Part shown: one piece after another, positions 4,672 through 12,157 of the stretch
Position numbering within the stretch: position 1 is the first letter of the stretch
Layout of the letters: each line of letters begins with the position of its first letter
Assembly: GCA_002385475.1 (NCBI GenBank)
Contig: DGDO01000014.1
Span: 1-12,157, forward strand
Direction of reading: 5' to 3'
Origin: Candidatus Sordicultor fermentans
Lineage (GTDB): Bacteria > Atribacterota > Atribacteria > Atribacterales > Caldatribacteriaceae
DNA: 12,157 bases
Notes under the pieces: generated by a model
The model's database searches: none
Seen by the model: only the letters and a program-made list of their open reading frames with translations
What the model was told of the DNA's origin: nothing
Program-made: the position numbers and the translations under genes

Positions 4672-4900
4672 TTGCTTTGCTGTTTCTAAAGAGGAATTTT
4701 TGTTACCGAGCTTAAGGCAAATGCTTAGATGAGATGAGAAAGGAAGATTGATAATGTATGTTGCTGAAAGCAAAGAGCCAGTGATTGTTCTCTACAATTC
4801 TAAAGGAAAATAAGGATTGACAATGGGTGTAAGTAAGAGTAGAAACTCATCTATTGAGTTTTATAGATCGGATGGCAAGGTAATTCGTTTTCTTATTTGA
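4672..4900 (+). pseudogene. Decayed copy of the 22-aa-repeat membrane protein
   Basis: There is no intact gene here, but the conceptual translation matches the intact protein at 6261-6653. In one frame from 4672 it reads LLCCF, a stop, then RGIFVTELKANA, comparable to LLYFRGIN and TVKTDTLA of the intact protein. After a one-base frame change near 4726-4736 it reads DEKGRLIMYVAESKEPVIV, then LYNSKGK, a TAA at 4811, then GLTMGVSKSRNSSIEFYRSD and GKVIRFLI to the TGA at 4898. The D-E-x-G spacing and the ending (YRSDGKVIRF versus YDKEGNIIF) follow the same 22-aa register. The N-terminal start and most of the membrane segment are lost. Stops lie at 4687, 4726 and 4811. It is a broken duplicate or relic. 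Confidence 0.7.
4817..4845 (+). promoter_or_regulatory. Possible promoter for the DUF3006/MBL genes
   Basis: A perfect TTGACA at 4817-4822 is followed after 17 bp by TAGAAA at 4840-4845 (4 of 6 matches). It sits within the pseudogene, about 75 bp before the next start codon, and could drive the two genes that follow independently of the repressor promoter. Confidence 0.4.
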
Positions 4901-4919
4901 TTATCAAGGAGGAATAAAA

Positions 4920-5150
4920 ATGAACCTTATTATCGATCGCTTTGAAGAATCCTGGGCGGTGCTTGAACTGCCTGATGGCGCAACTTTCAACTTTCCTCGT
5001 TCTCTTCTTCCGGAGGGAGCTAGAGAGGGAGATGCTCTACACTTTGAAATCTCCATAGACGAAGAGGCAACAAGAAAACGCCGTGAACACATACAAGAGC
5101 TTCTCAATGATTTAAAATCCCAAGATAAGGGAGGGGACATTGAGCTATGA
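4920..5150 (+). CDS. DUF3006-like small protein
   Basis: The product is 76 aa. The pattern NLIIDRFEESWAVLELPDG, then TFNFPRSLLPEGAREGDAL, then HFEISIDEEATRKRREHIQE matches the DUF3006 family: a small beta-rich domain that opens with an I-D-R-F-E motif and ends in a charged helix. The biochemical function of the family is not known to me. Genes of this kind are typically found directly before ComEC-like metallo-beta-lactamase proteins, and that is so here: its TGA overlaps the next ATG (ATGA at 5147-5150). The ATG at 4920 has a good AAGGAGG site about 8 nt upstream. No signal sequence is seen, so it likely stays in the cytoplasm while its partner is exported. Confidence 0.8.
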   Translation: MNLIIDRFEESWAVLELPDGATFNFPRSLLPEGAREGDALHFEISIDEEATRKRREHIQELLNDLKSQDKGGDIEL

Positions 5151-6238
5151 AAAAAAGATTTATTCCTATTTTTACAATTCTCTTCTCGCTACTGTTTTTT
5201 ACTGTTGCTTTTGCCGAAACTCTCCAAATTTACTTTCTTGACGTTGGGCAGGGAGACTCGTCTTTAATTATTGCTTCGACAGGAGAAGTTGTTCTCATTG
5301 ATTCTGGGCAAGATGAAAATATAATTCTTACCCATCTCAAGAAGATCGGAATAAATCATATCGACCTTCTTATAGCTTCTCATCCTCATGCGGATCATAT
5401 TTCTGGAATGGATAAGATTGTTGACATCTATAAGCCAAGGGCATTTATGGATCCTGAAATCCCACATACAACCACAAGCTATGAAAATCTTCTGCTTGCT
5501 TTAAAAGAGAATAATACAAAGTATTATCAAGCAACAGCAAGGCAAATTAAACTAGGGCCTCTTCTTTTCACTGTTCTTCCACCAGCAGATCCATTAATTG
5601 AAGAATCAAGTCTCAATAATAACTCGGCTGTTATCCGATTAGATTATGGAGATGTGTCGTTTCTCTTCACTGGAGACATTGAAAAGGAACGAGAAAACCA
5701 ATTAATTCAGGTTGCAAAAGATAAGTTAAATATTGATGTTTTAAAAGTTCCTCATCATGGATCATCAACTGGAACTACGATCGCCTTCTTACAAGCCACT
5801 ACACCAGATGTAGGAGTAATTTTTTGCGGTAAAGGCAATAATTATGGCTATCCCCACGAGGAAACCCTTGAAGCCCTGCAGAGCTTCGGGGTTCAGGTAT
5901 ATCGAACAGATGTAAACGGTACAATACTGGTAGAGACAGATGGGAAAACATACCGAGTAATCCCAGAAAGAGGGGAAGAATACCGAGAACTACCAGCTCT
6001 TAAACAAATAGAAACACCAACACCAACTCCTGCGCCAACTGTATCTCCAGCTCCTACGCCAGCTACAGAAGAACCGACGGTTACTTATAAATATATTGCT
6101 TCTAAGGGATCCGATGTTTTTCATCATATATCTTGTTCTCATGCTCAGAGAATTAAGCCTGAAAATAAAATATATTTCTCTACAAGAGAAGAAGCAATAG
6201 CAAGTGGAAGAAAACCATGTAAGGTGTGTAAGCCCTAA
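5147..6238 (+). CDS. Exported ComEC-like metallo-beta-lactamase-fold protein with C-terminal Ada-type zinc domain
   Basis: The product is 363 aa. Residues 1-23 form a signal peptide (MKKRF, hydrophobic stretch, VAFA). Residues about 25-275 are an MBL hydrolase of the ComEC/Rec2 type: FLDVGQGDS (about 30-38), VLIDSG, SHPHADHISG (His79, His81, Asp83, His84), LFTGD (Asp177), and VPHHGSSTG (His203, His204). Residues about 288-312 are a Pro/Thr linker. Residues about 315-363 resemble the Ada metal-binding domain, with FHHISCSHA and GRKPCKVCKP giving Cys330, Cys358 and Cys361. MBL domains of this group in ComEC are thought to be nucleases acting on DNA outside the membrane, so this may be a secreted or wall-associated nuclease. 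All metal ligands look intact. It is translationally coupled to the DUF3006 gene. Substrate is inferred. Confidence 0.85.
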   Translation: MKKRFIPIFTILFSLLFFTVAFAETLQIYFLDVGQGDSSLIIASTGEVVLIDSGQDENIILTHLKKIGINHIDLLIASHPHADHISGMDKIVDIYKPRAFMDPEIPHTTTSYENLLLALKENNTKYYQATARQIKLGPLLFTVLPPADPLIEESSLNNNSAVIRLDYGDVSFLFTGDIEKERENQLIQVAKDKLNIDVLKVPHHGSSTGTTIAFLQATTPDVGVIFCGKGNNYGYPHEETLEALQSFGVQVYRTDVNGTILVETDGKTYRVIPERGEEYRELPALKQIETPTPTPAPTVSPAPTPATEEPTVTYKYIASKGSDVFHHISCSHAQRIKPENKIYFSTREEAIASGRKPCKVCKP

Positions 6239-6260
6239 CTTATAAAGGAGAAATAACGAA

Positions 6261-6653
6261 ATGACTACTGAGGAAAGATTAAATAAGCTTGAAAAAACAG
6301 TACGTTTACTGGTAATTATCCTTGCTATTTGTATAGGTGGTTGGTTAGCTACTGGATTACTTTATTTTCGGGGAATAAATACTGGAACTGTTAAAACTGA
6401 TACTTTGGCGATAGTAGACAAAGAAGGAAGCCCACGCCTTATATTGGGTGTATTCGAAGATGAACCATACCTGAACATGCTCGATGAGGAAGGAGAGCCA
6501 TACCTTACGTTAGGTTTATTTTGGAGCAAACCATTTTTGGGTATGTACGACGAAGAAGGTAAGCCACGTCTTGCTCTGGGAGTAGTTGAGGATAAAACGG
6601 TTTTCCATATGTACGATAAGGAAGGAAACATAATTTTTAGCGCACCACAATAA
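6261..6653 (+). CDS. Membrane-anchored protein with tandem 22-aa repeats
   Basis: The product is 130 aa with an AAAGGAG site 9 nt before the ATG. Residues about 1-14 are a charged helix (EERLNKLEKTVR). Residues about 15-37 are one transmembrane segment (LLVIILAICIGGWLATGLLY). From residue 52 come three exact-length 22-aa repeats (52-73, 74-95, 96-117) and a partial fourth (118-130). Each has the form x-D-x-E-G-x-P-x-L-x-L-G-(V/L), then an acidic pair or SK, then P/T, hydrophobics and M. The repeats probably fold as stacked beta hairpins outside the cell. Function is unknown to me; a decayed copy lies at 4672-4900, which shows the family is duplicated here. Confidence 0.75.
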   Translation: MTTEERLNKLEKTVRLLVIILAICIGGWLATGLLYFRGINTGTVKTDTLAIVDKEGSPRLILGVFEDEPYLNMLDEEGEPYLTLGLFWSKPFLGMYDEEGKPRLALGVVEDKTVFHMYDKEGNIIFSAPQ

Positions 6654-6687
6654 CTTATGATATAGTTTTCTATGATAGAACAAATAT

Positions 6688-6699
6688 AAAAGGAGGTGA
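6688..6699 (+). promoter_or_regulatory. mod: Strong ribosome binding site that decides the Mod start
   Basis: AAAAGGAGGTGA is an almost ideal anti-16S match. It is 9 nt from the in-frame ATA at 6706 (counting from the last G of GGAGG) but 39 nt from the first conventional start, the TTG at 6736. Confidence 0.75.
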
Positions 6700-6705
6700 A
6701 TCAAA

Positions 6706-8748
6706 ATAACGCTTTTAGAAGAGTTAAAACTACTATTGGAAAAAGACGAAAAGTTAGTTTCAGAAGGCGAATTGCTTAAAAATAAAATTGTAGAATTAGC
6801 ATTAAAACTTGATAAAGAATTGATTAAGTTACTATTGAGTAATGAGAGAATTAAAAAACATTTCTTTATAGAAGCTGATGAAACACTTATTTTTGATAAA
6901 GAGAAGTTCGTAAAATTTGTTGATAATAAGGAATTTTTGCCCGATTCCTATACCTCTTTTAAGAATAAAATTGGTTTAACCGCTGATGGAAATTATATTG
7001 CCCAAAGCAAAGAAGTAGTTTTATCTTGGCCGTATAAAGATTGTATTTTAGAAGGAGGGCAAGAAAAAACAGACGAGAAAAGAAAAGAGATTTTTCATAA
7101 CGAGATTTTAGCCCCTGATGAGATTGATAGATTATTGGAGCCAAAAGTGTTTACCAACTTCAAAAGAATTGATATGAATGGGGAGCATAATCTAGTTGAG
7201 TTTAAAAGGGATGCTGAGATCGATGGAAAAAGAGGGCTACCGGAAGATACAATAACAGACAATCTGATTATTAAAGGCAACAATCTTCTTGTTTTGTATT
7301 CTTTAAAAAAAAGATTTGCTGGGAAGGTTAAGCTAATTTATATTGATCCACCTTATAATACAGGACAAGATGAGTTTAAGTATAACGACAATTTCAAACA
7401 TTCTACTTGGTTGACTTTTATGAAGAATAGGTTAGAGGTTGCGAGGGAACTACTGAGGGAGGATGGTGCTATTTTTATTCAAATAGATCATCATGAAGTA
7501 GGATACCTAAACGTTCTAATAGATGAAATTTTTGGAAGGGACAATAAAGTTCAGGTAATTGCCATTAAAACAGCTTCACCTGCTGGATTCAAAGTTGTGA
7601 ATCCTGGCCCAATAGATGTAACAGAGTATATACTATTTTATGCCAAAGATAAAAAGAAGCTTAATTTTAAACTCCAATATATAGAAGTAGGATACCATGA
7701 AAATTACAATCGTGTCATTATTAATTTTGAAAATGAACCTGAAAATTGGAAGTTAGAATCGATCAAAAAAGTCGTCTTAGAAGAAAATGGAATTCCTGTA
7801 ACAGGCTCCCTACGAAAAGCGTACAAAGAAGCCCAGAGGCAATGGGGTGAATATTGGGAAATTATTTTTAATCAATTAGTTGCTAAATTTGCATTGAAGA
7901 ATAAAGAACGAGTTGTAAGTATTAGGGATCCTCATAAACCTTCTGAAAGCTTGAAACAACTTTTGGTAAAATCTAAAAAGGAGAGAAACAGGATTTTTGT
8001 ATATGAAAGAGAAGGTGTAGAGCCAATATTTGTAATAAATGGTGGTGCATTAGCATTTTATAAAGACAAGGTGAAAAATATTGGCGGCAGAGAGGTGGTA
8101 ACAGAGTTATTGACAGATTTTTGGGGAGATATAAGTTGGGCAGGCATATCTAAGGAAGGTGGTGTTCGTCTAAAGGAAGGAAAAAAGCCAGAGGCTCTCT
8201 TAAAACGCATTATAGAACTATCAACTGAAGAAGATGATATAGTCTTAGATTTCTTTATGGGTACGGGTACAACCTGTGCGGTTGCTCATAAAATGGGTAG
8301 ACAATATATTGGGGTTGAGCAATTAGATTATGGAAAGAATAGTGCTGTTGTAAGGCTGAAAAATGTAATTCAGGGTGATCGGACTGGTATTTCAAAAGCA
8401 GTTGGCTGGAAAGGTGGCGGAGATTTCATATATTGTGAACTAAAAGAACTGAATGAGAAGTTTATTCGGCAAATACAAGAGGCCAAAGATACAAAAGAAC
8501 TTCTCAAAATATGGGACGAGATGAAGGAACACGCATTTTTGAGCTATAAGATTGAGCCAAGAGATATTGATAAAAACATAGAGGAGTTTAAGGATTTATC
8601 TTTTGAAAACCAGAAGAGATTTTTGATTGAAATTTTGGATAAAAACGACTTGTATGTTAATTATAGCGAGATAGAGGATAAGCAATACGAAGTAAGCAAG
8701 GAAGATATTGAACTTAATAGAAAGTTTTATGAAGAAGAGGGTTTTTAA
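6706..8748 (+). CDS. mod: Type III restriction-modification methyltransferase subunit Mod
   Basis: The product is about 680 aa from an ATA at 6706, or 670 aa from the TTG at 6736. It transfers a methyl group to adenine in a short asymmetric DNA site, and Mod also gives the Res partner its sequence specificity. As in beta-class enzymes, the catalytic motif DPPYNTG (about 204-210 in the shorter form) precedes the SAM-binding motif DFFMGTGTTCAVA (about 505-517). The region between (about 285-480) holds the target recognition domain, and KKRFAGKVKLIYIDPPYNTG is typical of Type III Mod. I prefer 6706 because the frame is open from 6700, the residues TLLEELKLLLEKDEKLVSEG read as genuine Mod N-terminus, and the ribosome binding site fits. 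The res ATG follows after one base. The genes look more AT-rich than the replication operon. Confidence 0.92.
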   Translation: MTLLEELKLLLEKDEKLVSEGELLKNKIVELALKLDKELIKLLLSNERIKKHFFIEADETLIFDKEKFVKFVDNKEFLPDSYTSFKNKIGLTADGNYIAQSKEVVLSWPYKDCILEGGQEKTDEKRKEIFHNEILAPDEIDRLLEPKVFTNFKRIDMNGEHNLVEFKRDAEIDGKRGLPEDTITDNLIIKGNNLLVLYSLKKRFAGKVKLIYIDPPYNTGQDEFKYNDNFKHSTWLTFMKNRLEVARELLREDGAIFIQIDHHEVGYLNVLIDEIFGRDNKVQVIAIKTASPAGFKVVNPGPIDVTEYILFYAKDKKKLNFKLQYIEVGYHENYNRVIINFENEPENWKLESIKKVVLEENGIPVTGSLRKAYKEAQRQWGEYWEIIFNQLVAKFALKNKERVVSIRDPHKPSESLKQLLVKSKKERNRIFVYEREGVEPIFVINGGALAFYKDKVKNIGGREVVTELLTDFWGDISWAGISKEGGVRLKEGKKPEALLKRIIELSTEEDDIVLDFFMGTGTTCAVAHKMGRQYIGVEQLDYGKNSAVVRLKNVIQGDRTGISKAVGWKGGGDFIYCELKELNEKFIRQIQEAKDTKELLKIWDEMKEHAFLSYKIEPRDIDKNIEEFKDLSFENQKRFLIEILDKNDLYVNYSEIEDKQYEVSKEDIELNRKFYEEEGF

Positions 8749-8749
8749 T

Positions 8750-11362
8750 ATGGCAACGACACTAAAGCAGGATTATGATACTCTATCAGGTAGGGGGATA
8801 ATATCTAAAAATATACCTGACTTTATAGTATATAATTTAAATTCAGCTTTTGCATTAAGAGAGTATCAAAAGGAAGCAATTGCAAGATTTATTTATTATA
8901 TATCTGAGGACAATCAAAGAGAAAAGCCTTCTCAATTATTGTTTCATATGGCAACTGGTTCAGGGAAGACACTTTTAATGGCTGCTAATATCCTTTATCT
9001 TTACAATAAAGGATATAGAAATTTTTTATTTTTTGTAAACAGTACTAATACTATAGAAAAAACAAAAGATAATTTTTTAAATCCTAATTCGTCAAAATAT
9101 CTATTCAACGAAAAAATCAAGTTTGGAGCAAAAGAAGTAAAGATAAACGAAGTAAGCACTTTTGAAACATCTAACAATGACGATATAAATATTTTATTCA
9201 CAACAATTCAAGGACTTCATTCTTATATGAACACCCCTAGAGAGAATATTCTAACTTATGAAGATTTTAAAGATAGACAAATTGTCATAATTTCCGATGA
9301 GGCGCATCACATTAATGCATGGACAAAAAATAGACTAAGCAATAAGGAATCAGAGGCTAAAAATACATGGGAAGGTACGGTAGTGAAAATATTTAATGCC
9401 AACACAGAAAATATAATGCTCGAATATACAGCAACAGTTGACTTAGGACATCCGGCAATTTACGAGAAATACCAAAACAAGCTAATCTACGAATATAGTT
9501 TAAAAGAATTTAGGCAGGATGGATATTCCAAAGAAGTAAAAGTTCTGGATGCAGATTTGGATAACATTGATAGAATGTTACAAGCAGTCATTTTAAGTCA
9601 ATACAGAAGAAAGGTGGCAGAGAAAAATAAGATTCATCTAAAACCCATAGTTCTTTTTAAATCCAGGACGATTCCAAAATCTAAGCAAAATGCAGAGCAA
9701 TTTCATGAGAAGATTAATAACCTAACCGTTAATGATATTCAAAAAATTGAGTTGCAGGCAATAGGGACCGTGTTAGAAAAGGCGTTTGAATATTTTAAAA
9801 GGGGAAATATAACATTTGAAAATTTGGTTACTGAGTTAAAGGAAGATTTTTCTGAGGAAAAATGCATGCTCTTGGATTCTAAAAATATTGATGAAGAAAA
9901 ACAATTAAAGCTAAACTCTTTAGAAGATAAAAATAATGAGATAAGGGCTATTTTTGCTGTTAATATGCTTAATGAAGGATGGGATGTTCTGAATCTGTTT
10001 GATATTGTCAGGCTTTATGAGACCGGAGATGGAAAATGGTTAAAAGATGGGACATATAGGCCAGGCGCAACCACTCTTTCAGAGGTTCAATTAATAGGAA
10101 GAGGAGCAAGATACTTTCCATTTAAGTTAAACGATGAACAAGATAAATTTAGAAGGAAATTCGACCAAGAGCCGGAAAACGAAATGAAGATTGTTGAAGA
10201 ATTATATTATCACAGTTCTCATGTACCAAGATATATAGCTGAGTTAAAATCTGCTCTTAGAGAGAGCGGAATAATACCTCCACAGGAACCTAAAACCATC
10301 CATTTAAAAGTTAAAGAAAACATTAAAAAAACTGACTTCTGGAATAATGGGTTTATCTTTGTTAATCAAAGAGAAGAAAACGACCGTTCGGGAATTAGAG
10401 ATATTAATGACATTAATGTTTCTAAGACCTATGGTCCAATTAAGTTGAGAACAGGATTTACACAGGAAAGAATGATTTTTGAGGAAGAAACAATACCGGA
10501 TGATGAGATAATAACCAGACTATTTGAATTAGGTTCTTTTAATGAATCTATATTAAGGAAGGCACTTTCAAAGCTTGACTTTTATAACTTTAATAATCTC
10601 AAAAAATATTTCCCTGAACTTAACTCAATAAATGAATTTATTGAATCTTTAAAACAAATAAATGTGGATGTAAGAAGTTCTAAAGAAAGATTAAATAACT
10701 TAACCCCTGATGATAAACTCGAGGTTTGTTTAAGCGTTCTTAACCAATTAGAATCACAGATAAGAGCAGGCTATACTGAATACATTGGAACGAAATTGTT
10801 TATACCAAATAAGATTAAAGATATTATTAGGGATAAAATATTAAATATCAATGCAGATGATGATTCGGATCAAGAATTTGGCATACCAATGAGCAATCCA
10901 AAGCATGAGAATTTAAGGTTGAATTTATCTGATAAAAAATGGTATGTCTATGATGAGAACTACGGAACTTCGGAAGAAAAACATTTTATTCAGTTTATTA
11001 ATGGAGTAATGGAGAAATTGGAGGAAAAATATTCAGATATTTACGTAGTAAGAAATGCTAACCTATTTAAGATATATAGTTTTTGTGATGGAAGCCCAAT
11101 GGAGCCAGATTTTGTATTGTTCTTGAAGGAAAATGAGAATAAAAAATGGATACAATACCAGTTATTTATAGAACCAAAGGGAACACATTTATTAAAAACA
11201 GACCAATGGAAAGAGGATTTTCTGAAAGACATTGAGAACCAATATCGATTACAGATTTTAGCAGAGGATGAAAGTTACAAACTAATTGGTATGCCATTCT
11301 ATAACGAGAATACTAAAACTAACTTCATTAATGTCTTTAATGAGAAGTTGAAGTTACAATGA
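8750..11362 (+). CDS. res: Type III restriction enzyme subunit Res (helicase/endonuclease)
   Basis: The product is 870 aa, about the usual Res length. It is an SF2 ATPase that moves or signals along DNA from unmethylated sites recognised by Mod, and cuts where two complexes meet. Motifs in order are REYQKEAI near residue 40, Walker A MATGSGKT (67-74), DEAH (183-186), the TAT motif in LEYTATVD, NEGWDVLN in the second helicase lobe, and QLIGRGAR (447-454). The C-terminal PD-(D/E)xK nuclease shows PDFVLF with Asp787 and IEPKG with Glu808 and Lys810. All look intact. The ATG at 8750 has GAGG 9 nt upstream and comes one base after the mod stop. An ATG-like start at 8708 would overlap mod and is unnecessary. 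The gene ends 17 bp from the convergent integrase; no terminator hairpin separates them. Confidence 0.93.
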   Translation: MATTLKQDYDTLSGRGIISKNIPDFIVYNLNSAFALREYQKEAIARFIYYISEDNQREKPSQLLFHMATGSGKTLLMAANILYLYNKGYRNFLFFVNSTNTIEKTKDNFLNPNSSKYLFNEKIKFGAKEVKINEVSTFETSNNDDINILFTTIQGLHSYMNTPRENILTYEDFKDRQIVIISDEAHHINAWTKNRLSNKESEAKNTWEGTVVKIFNANTENIMLEYTATVDLGHPAIYEKYQNKLIYEYSLKEFRQDGYSKEVKVLDADLDNIDRMLQAVILSQYRRKVAEKNKIHLKPIVLFKSRTIPKSKQNAEQFHEKINNLTVNDIQKIELQAIGTVLEKAFEYFKRGNITFENLVTELKEDFSEEKCMLLDSKNIDEEKQLKLNSLEDKNNEIRAIFAVNMLNEGWDVLNLFDIVRLYETGDGKWLKDGTYRPGATTLSEVQLIGRGARYFPFKLNDEQDKFRRKFDQEPENEMKIVEELYYHSSHVPRYIAELKSALRESGIIPPQEPKTIHLKVKENIKKTDFWNNGFIFVNQREENDRSGIRDINDINVSKTYGPIKLRTGFTQERMIFEEETIPDDEIITRLFELGSFNESILRKALSKLDFYNFNNLKKYFPELNSINEFIESLKQINVDVRSSKERLNNLTPDDKLEVCLSVLNQLESQIRAGYTEYIGTKLFIPNKIKDIIRDKILNINADDDSDQEFGIPMSNPKHENLRLNLSDKKWYVYDENYGTSEEKHFIQFINGVMEKLEEKYSDIYVVRNANLFKIYSFCDGSPMEPDFVLFLKENENKKWIQYQLFIEPKGTHLLKTDQWKEDFLKDIENQYRLQILAEDESYKLIGMPFYNENTKTNFINVFNEKLKLQ

Positions 11363-11379
11363 ACCCGTTATATTACTCT

Positions 11380-12157
11380 CTAAACCTTCCTCACTCTTTT
11401 TCCCACAATATCACTTATTGGTGTAGCTCTCTCGTGTTCTGCTTTTAAATCTTCTCCAGTGAGTGCAAGATATCTTTTAGTCATATTTAAATCAGTATGC
11501 CCTAAAGTGCGCTGTAAGGTGAAGACATTGCCACCATTACGCAAGTATAAAAGAGCGAAAGAGTGGCGTAAATCATAAGGAGTTATTTTATAACCGATGT
11601 GGTGAGAGTATTCTTTAAGCCTTCGGCCAAAAGAAGCTGTGGAAAGCTCTTTTCCTTCAAAACCACAAAAGACAGTTGTATCTCTCCACTCGAGAGGTTG
11701 CAAAAAGAGGAGCTTTTTAATCTCTTTAGCTACCACTGGAGAGAGGGGAAGAGTTCTTTTCTTTCTTGTTTTAGCGACATTGTCAGGAATAGTTACCTCA
11801 AAGGAGGCAAGATTAAAGTCTTCTTTTTTGAGCTTTAATGCTTCTCCGGGGCGGATGCCAGTATCAAGCATAAAAAGGATAAGACAGTAGTCACGAAAGC
11901 CAGCATAACTCTTTTTATCTGGAGCGCCGAGGAGCTCCTTTAATACCTCAATCGGTATTGCTCTAGCTCTCCCTTCATCTTTTCTCTTTTTAAAGTCTAC
12001 CGGGTTTTTCTCGATGACGTTTTCTTTTACTAAAAAATCAAAGAAAGCTTTAAGATATACTCGGCGAAGATTGAAAGTAGCAGGTTTAATATCATCGGAG
12101 AAATACTTGAGAACGGAAGCTCTTAATTCTTTTTCTGAGCGCAGAGCTTGAGGAAAG
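11380..12157 (-). CDS. int: Tyrosine recombinase (integrase), 5' end cut by the window edge
   Basis: The frame is open from the right edge to a TAG at 11380-11382, about 258 residues. The first part (FPQALRSEKELRASVLKYFS, then ATFNLRRVYLKAFFDFLVKE) is a core-binding SAM-like domain that lacks its beginning. The catalytic domain has the first Arg in TGIRPGEAL (11851-11853), a Lys in KTRKKRTLPLS, PYDLRH with the second Arg at 11566-11568, His in LGHTDLNMT (11497-11499), and the Tyr nucleophile in MTKRYLAL (11470-11472). The usual first His of the HxxR box is Tyr, a variant seen in some active families. An ATG at 11871 is internal and is not the true start. The enzyme would integrate and excise the element; no attachment site can be identified because the gene's upstream side is outside the window. 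Confidence 0.9.
   Translation of the reverse strand, partial: FPQALRSEKELRASVLKYFSDDIKPATFNLRRVYLKAFFDFLVKENVIEKNPVDFKKRKDEGRARAIPIEVLKELLGAPDKKSYAGFRDYCLILFMLDTGIRPGEALKLKKEDFNLASFEVTIPDNVAKTRKKRTLPLSPVVAKEIKKLLFLQPLEWRDTTVFCGFEGKELSTASFGRRLKEYSHHIGYKITPYDLRHSFALLYLRNGGNVFTLQRTLGHTDLNMTKRYLALTGEDLKAEHERATPISDIVGKRVRKV

Noticed and set aside
5147..6238. Competence protein ComEC itself
   Set aside because: Only the MBL domain is shared; there is no multi-pass membrane channel domain, and a signal peptide and an Ada-type domain are present instead.
6668..6680. TTCTATGATAGAA as an operator or promoter element before mod
   Set aside because: The palindrome is short and no matching -35 box is found at a suitable distance; it could be chance in AT-rich DNA.
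11363..11379. Terminator between the convergent res and integrase genes
   Set aside because: The gap is only 17 bp and shows no stem or T-run.

Overview
The window looks like part of a temperate phage or phage-like integrative element from a low-GC Gram-positive bacterium. A thermophilic, Clostridia-like Firmicute is my best guess. The signs are strong GGAGG-type ribosome binding sites, tightly packed and overlapping genes, an XRE repressor next to an ImmA-type protease, a leftward replication operon, a tyrosine integrase, and Lys/Glu-rich proteins. The host assignment is inference; no rRNA or tRNA gene is present to settle it.

Layout. Positions 1-284 have no gene but are packed with inverted repeats. 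Positions 285-3264 hold a leftward early operon of seven genes. In transcription order they are an unknown 114-aa protein, a replication initiator, a DnaC-type helicase loader, a single-stranded DNA binding protein, a RuvC-like resolvase, a 68-aa protein, and a sigma region-4-like regulator. The initiator gene carries a probable replication origin inside its coding sequence: five tandem 22-bp iterons and a 14-bp AT-rich repeat. Positions 3265-3384 are a divergent control region with two palindromic operators and back-to-back promoters. Rightward from 3385 come the repressor, the ImmA-type protease, a membrane-anchored unknown protein, and a decayed copy of a repeat protein. These are followed by a DUF3006-type gene with an exported metallo-beta-lactamase-fold protein, the intact version of the repeat protein, and a complete Type III restriction-modification system (Mod and Res). 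The integrase lies on the minus strand from 11380 to the right edge, where its 5' end is cut off.

How it fits together. The repressor probably binds both operators and shuts off the replication operon in the integrated state. The ImmA-type protease probably relieves that repression. The genes between the protease and the integrase look like cargo: exported or membrane proteins plus a DNA restriction system, the usual place for genes that benefit the host or exclude other phages. The restriction genes appear more AT-rich than the replication operon, which suggests separate acquisition.

The most interesting observations are the origin inside the initiator gene and a perfect 36-bp palindrome inside the resolvase gene that covers a catalytic residue. 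Others are the unrecognised pseudogene at 4672-4900, a probable non-standard ATA start for Mod, and the strongly structured 1-284 region.
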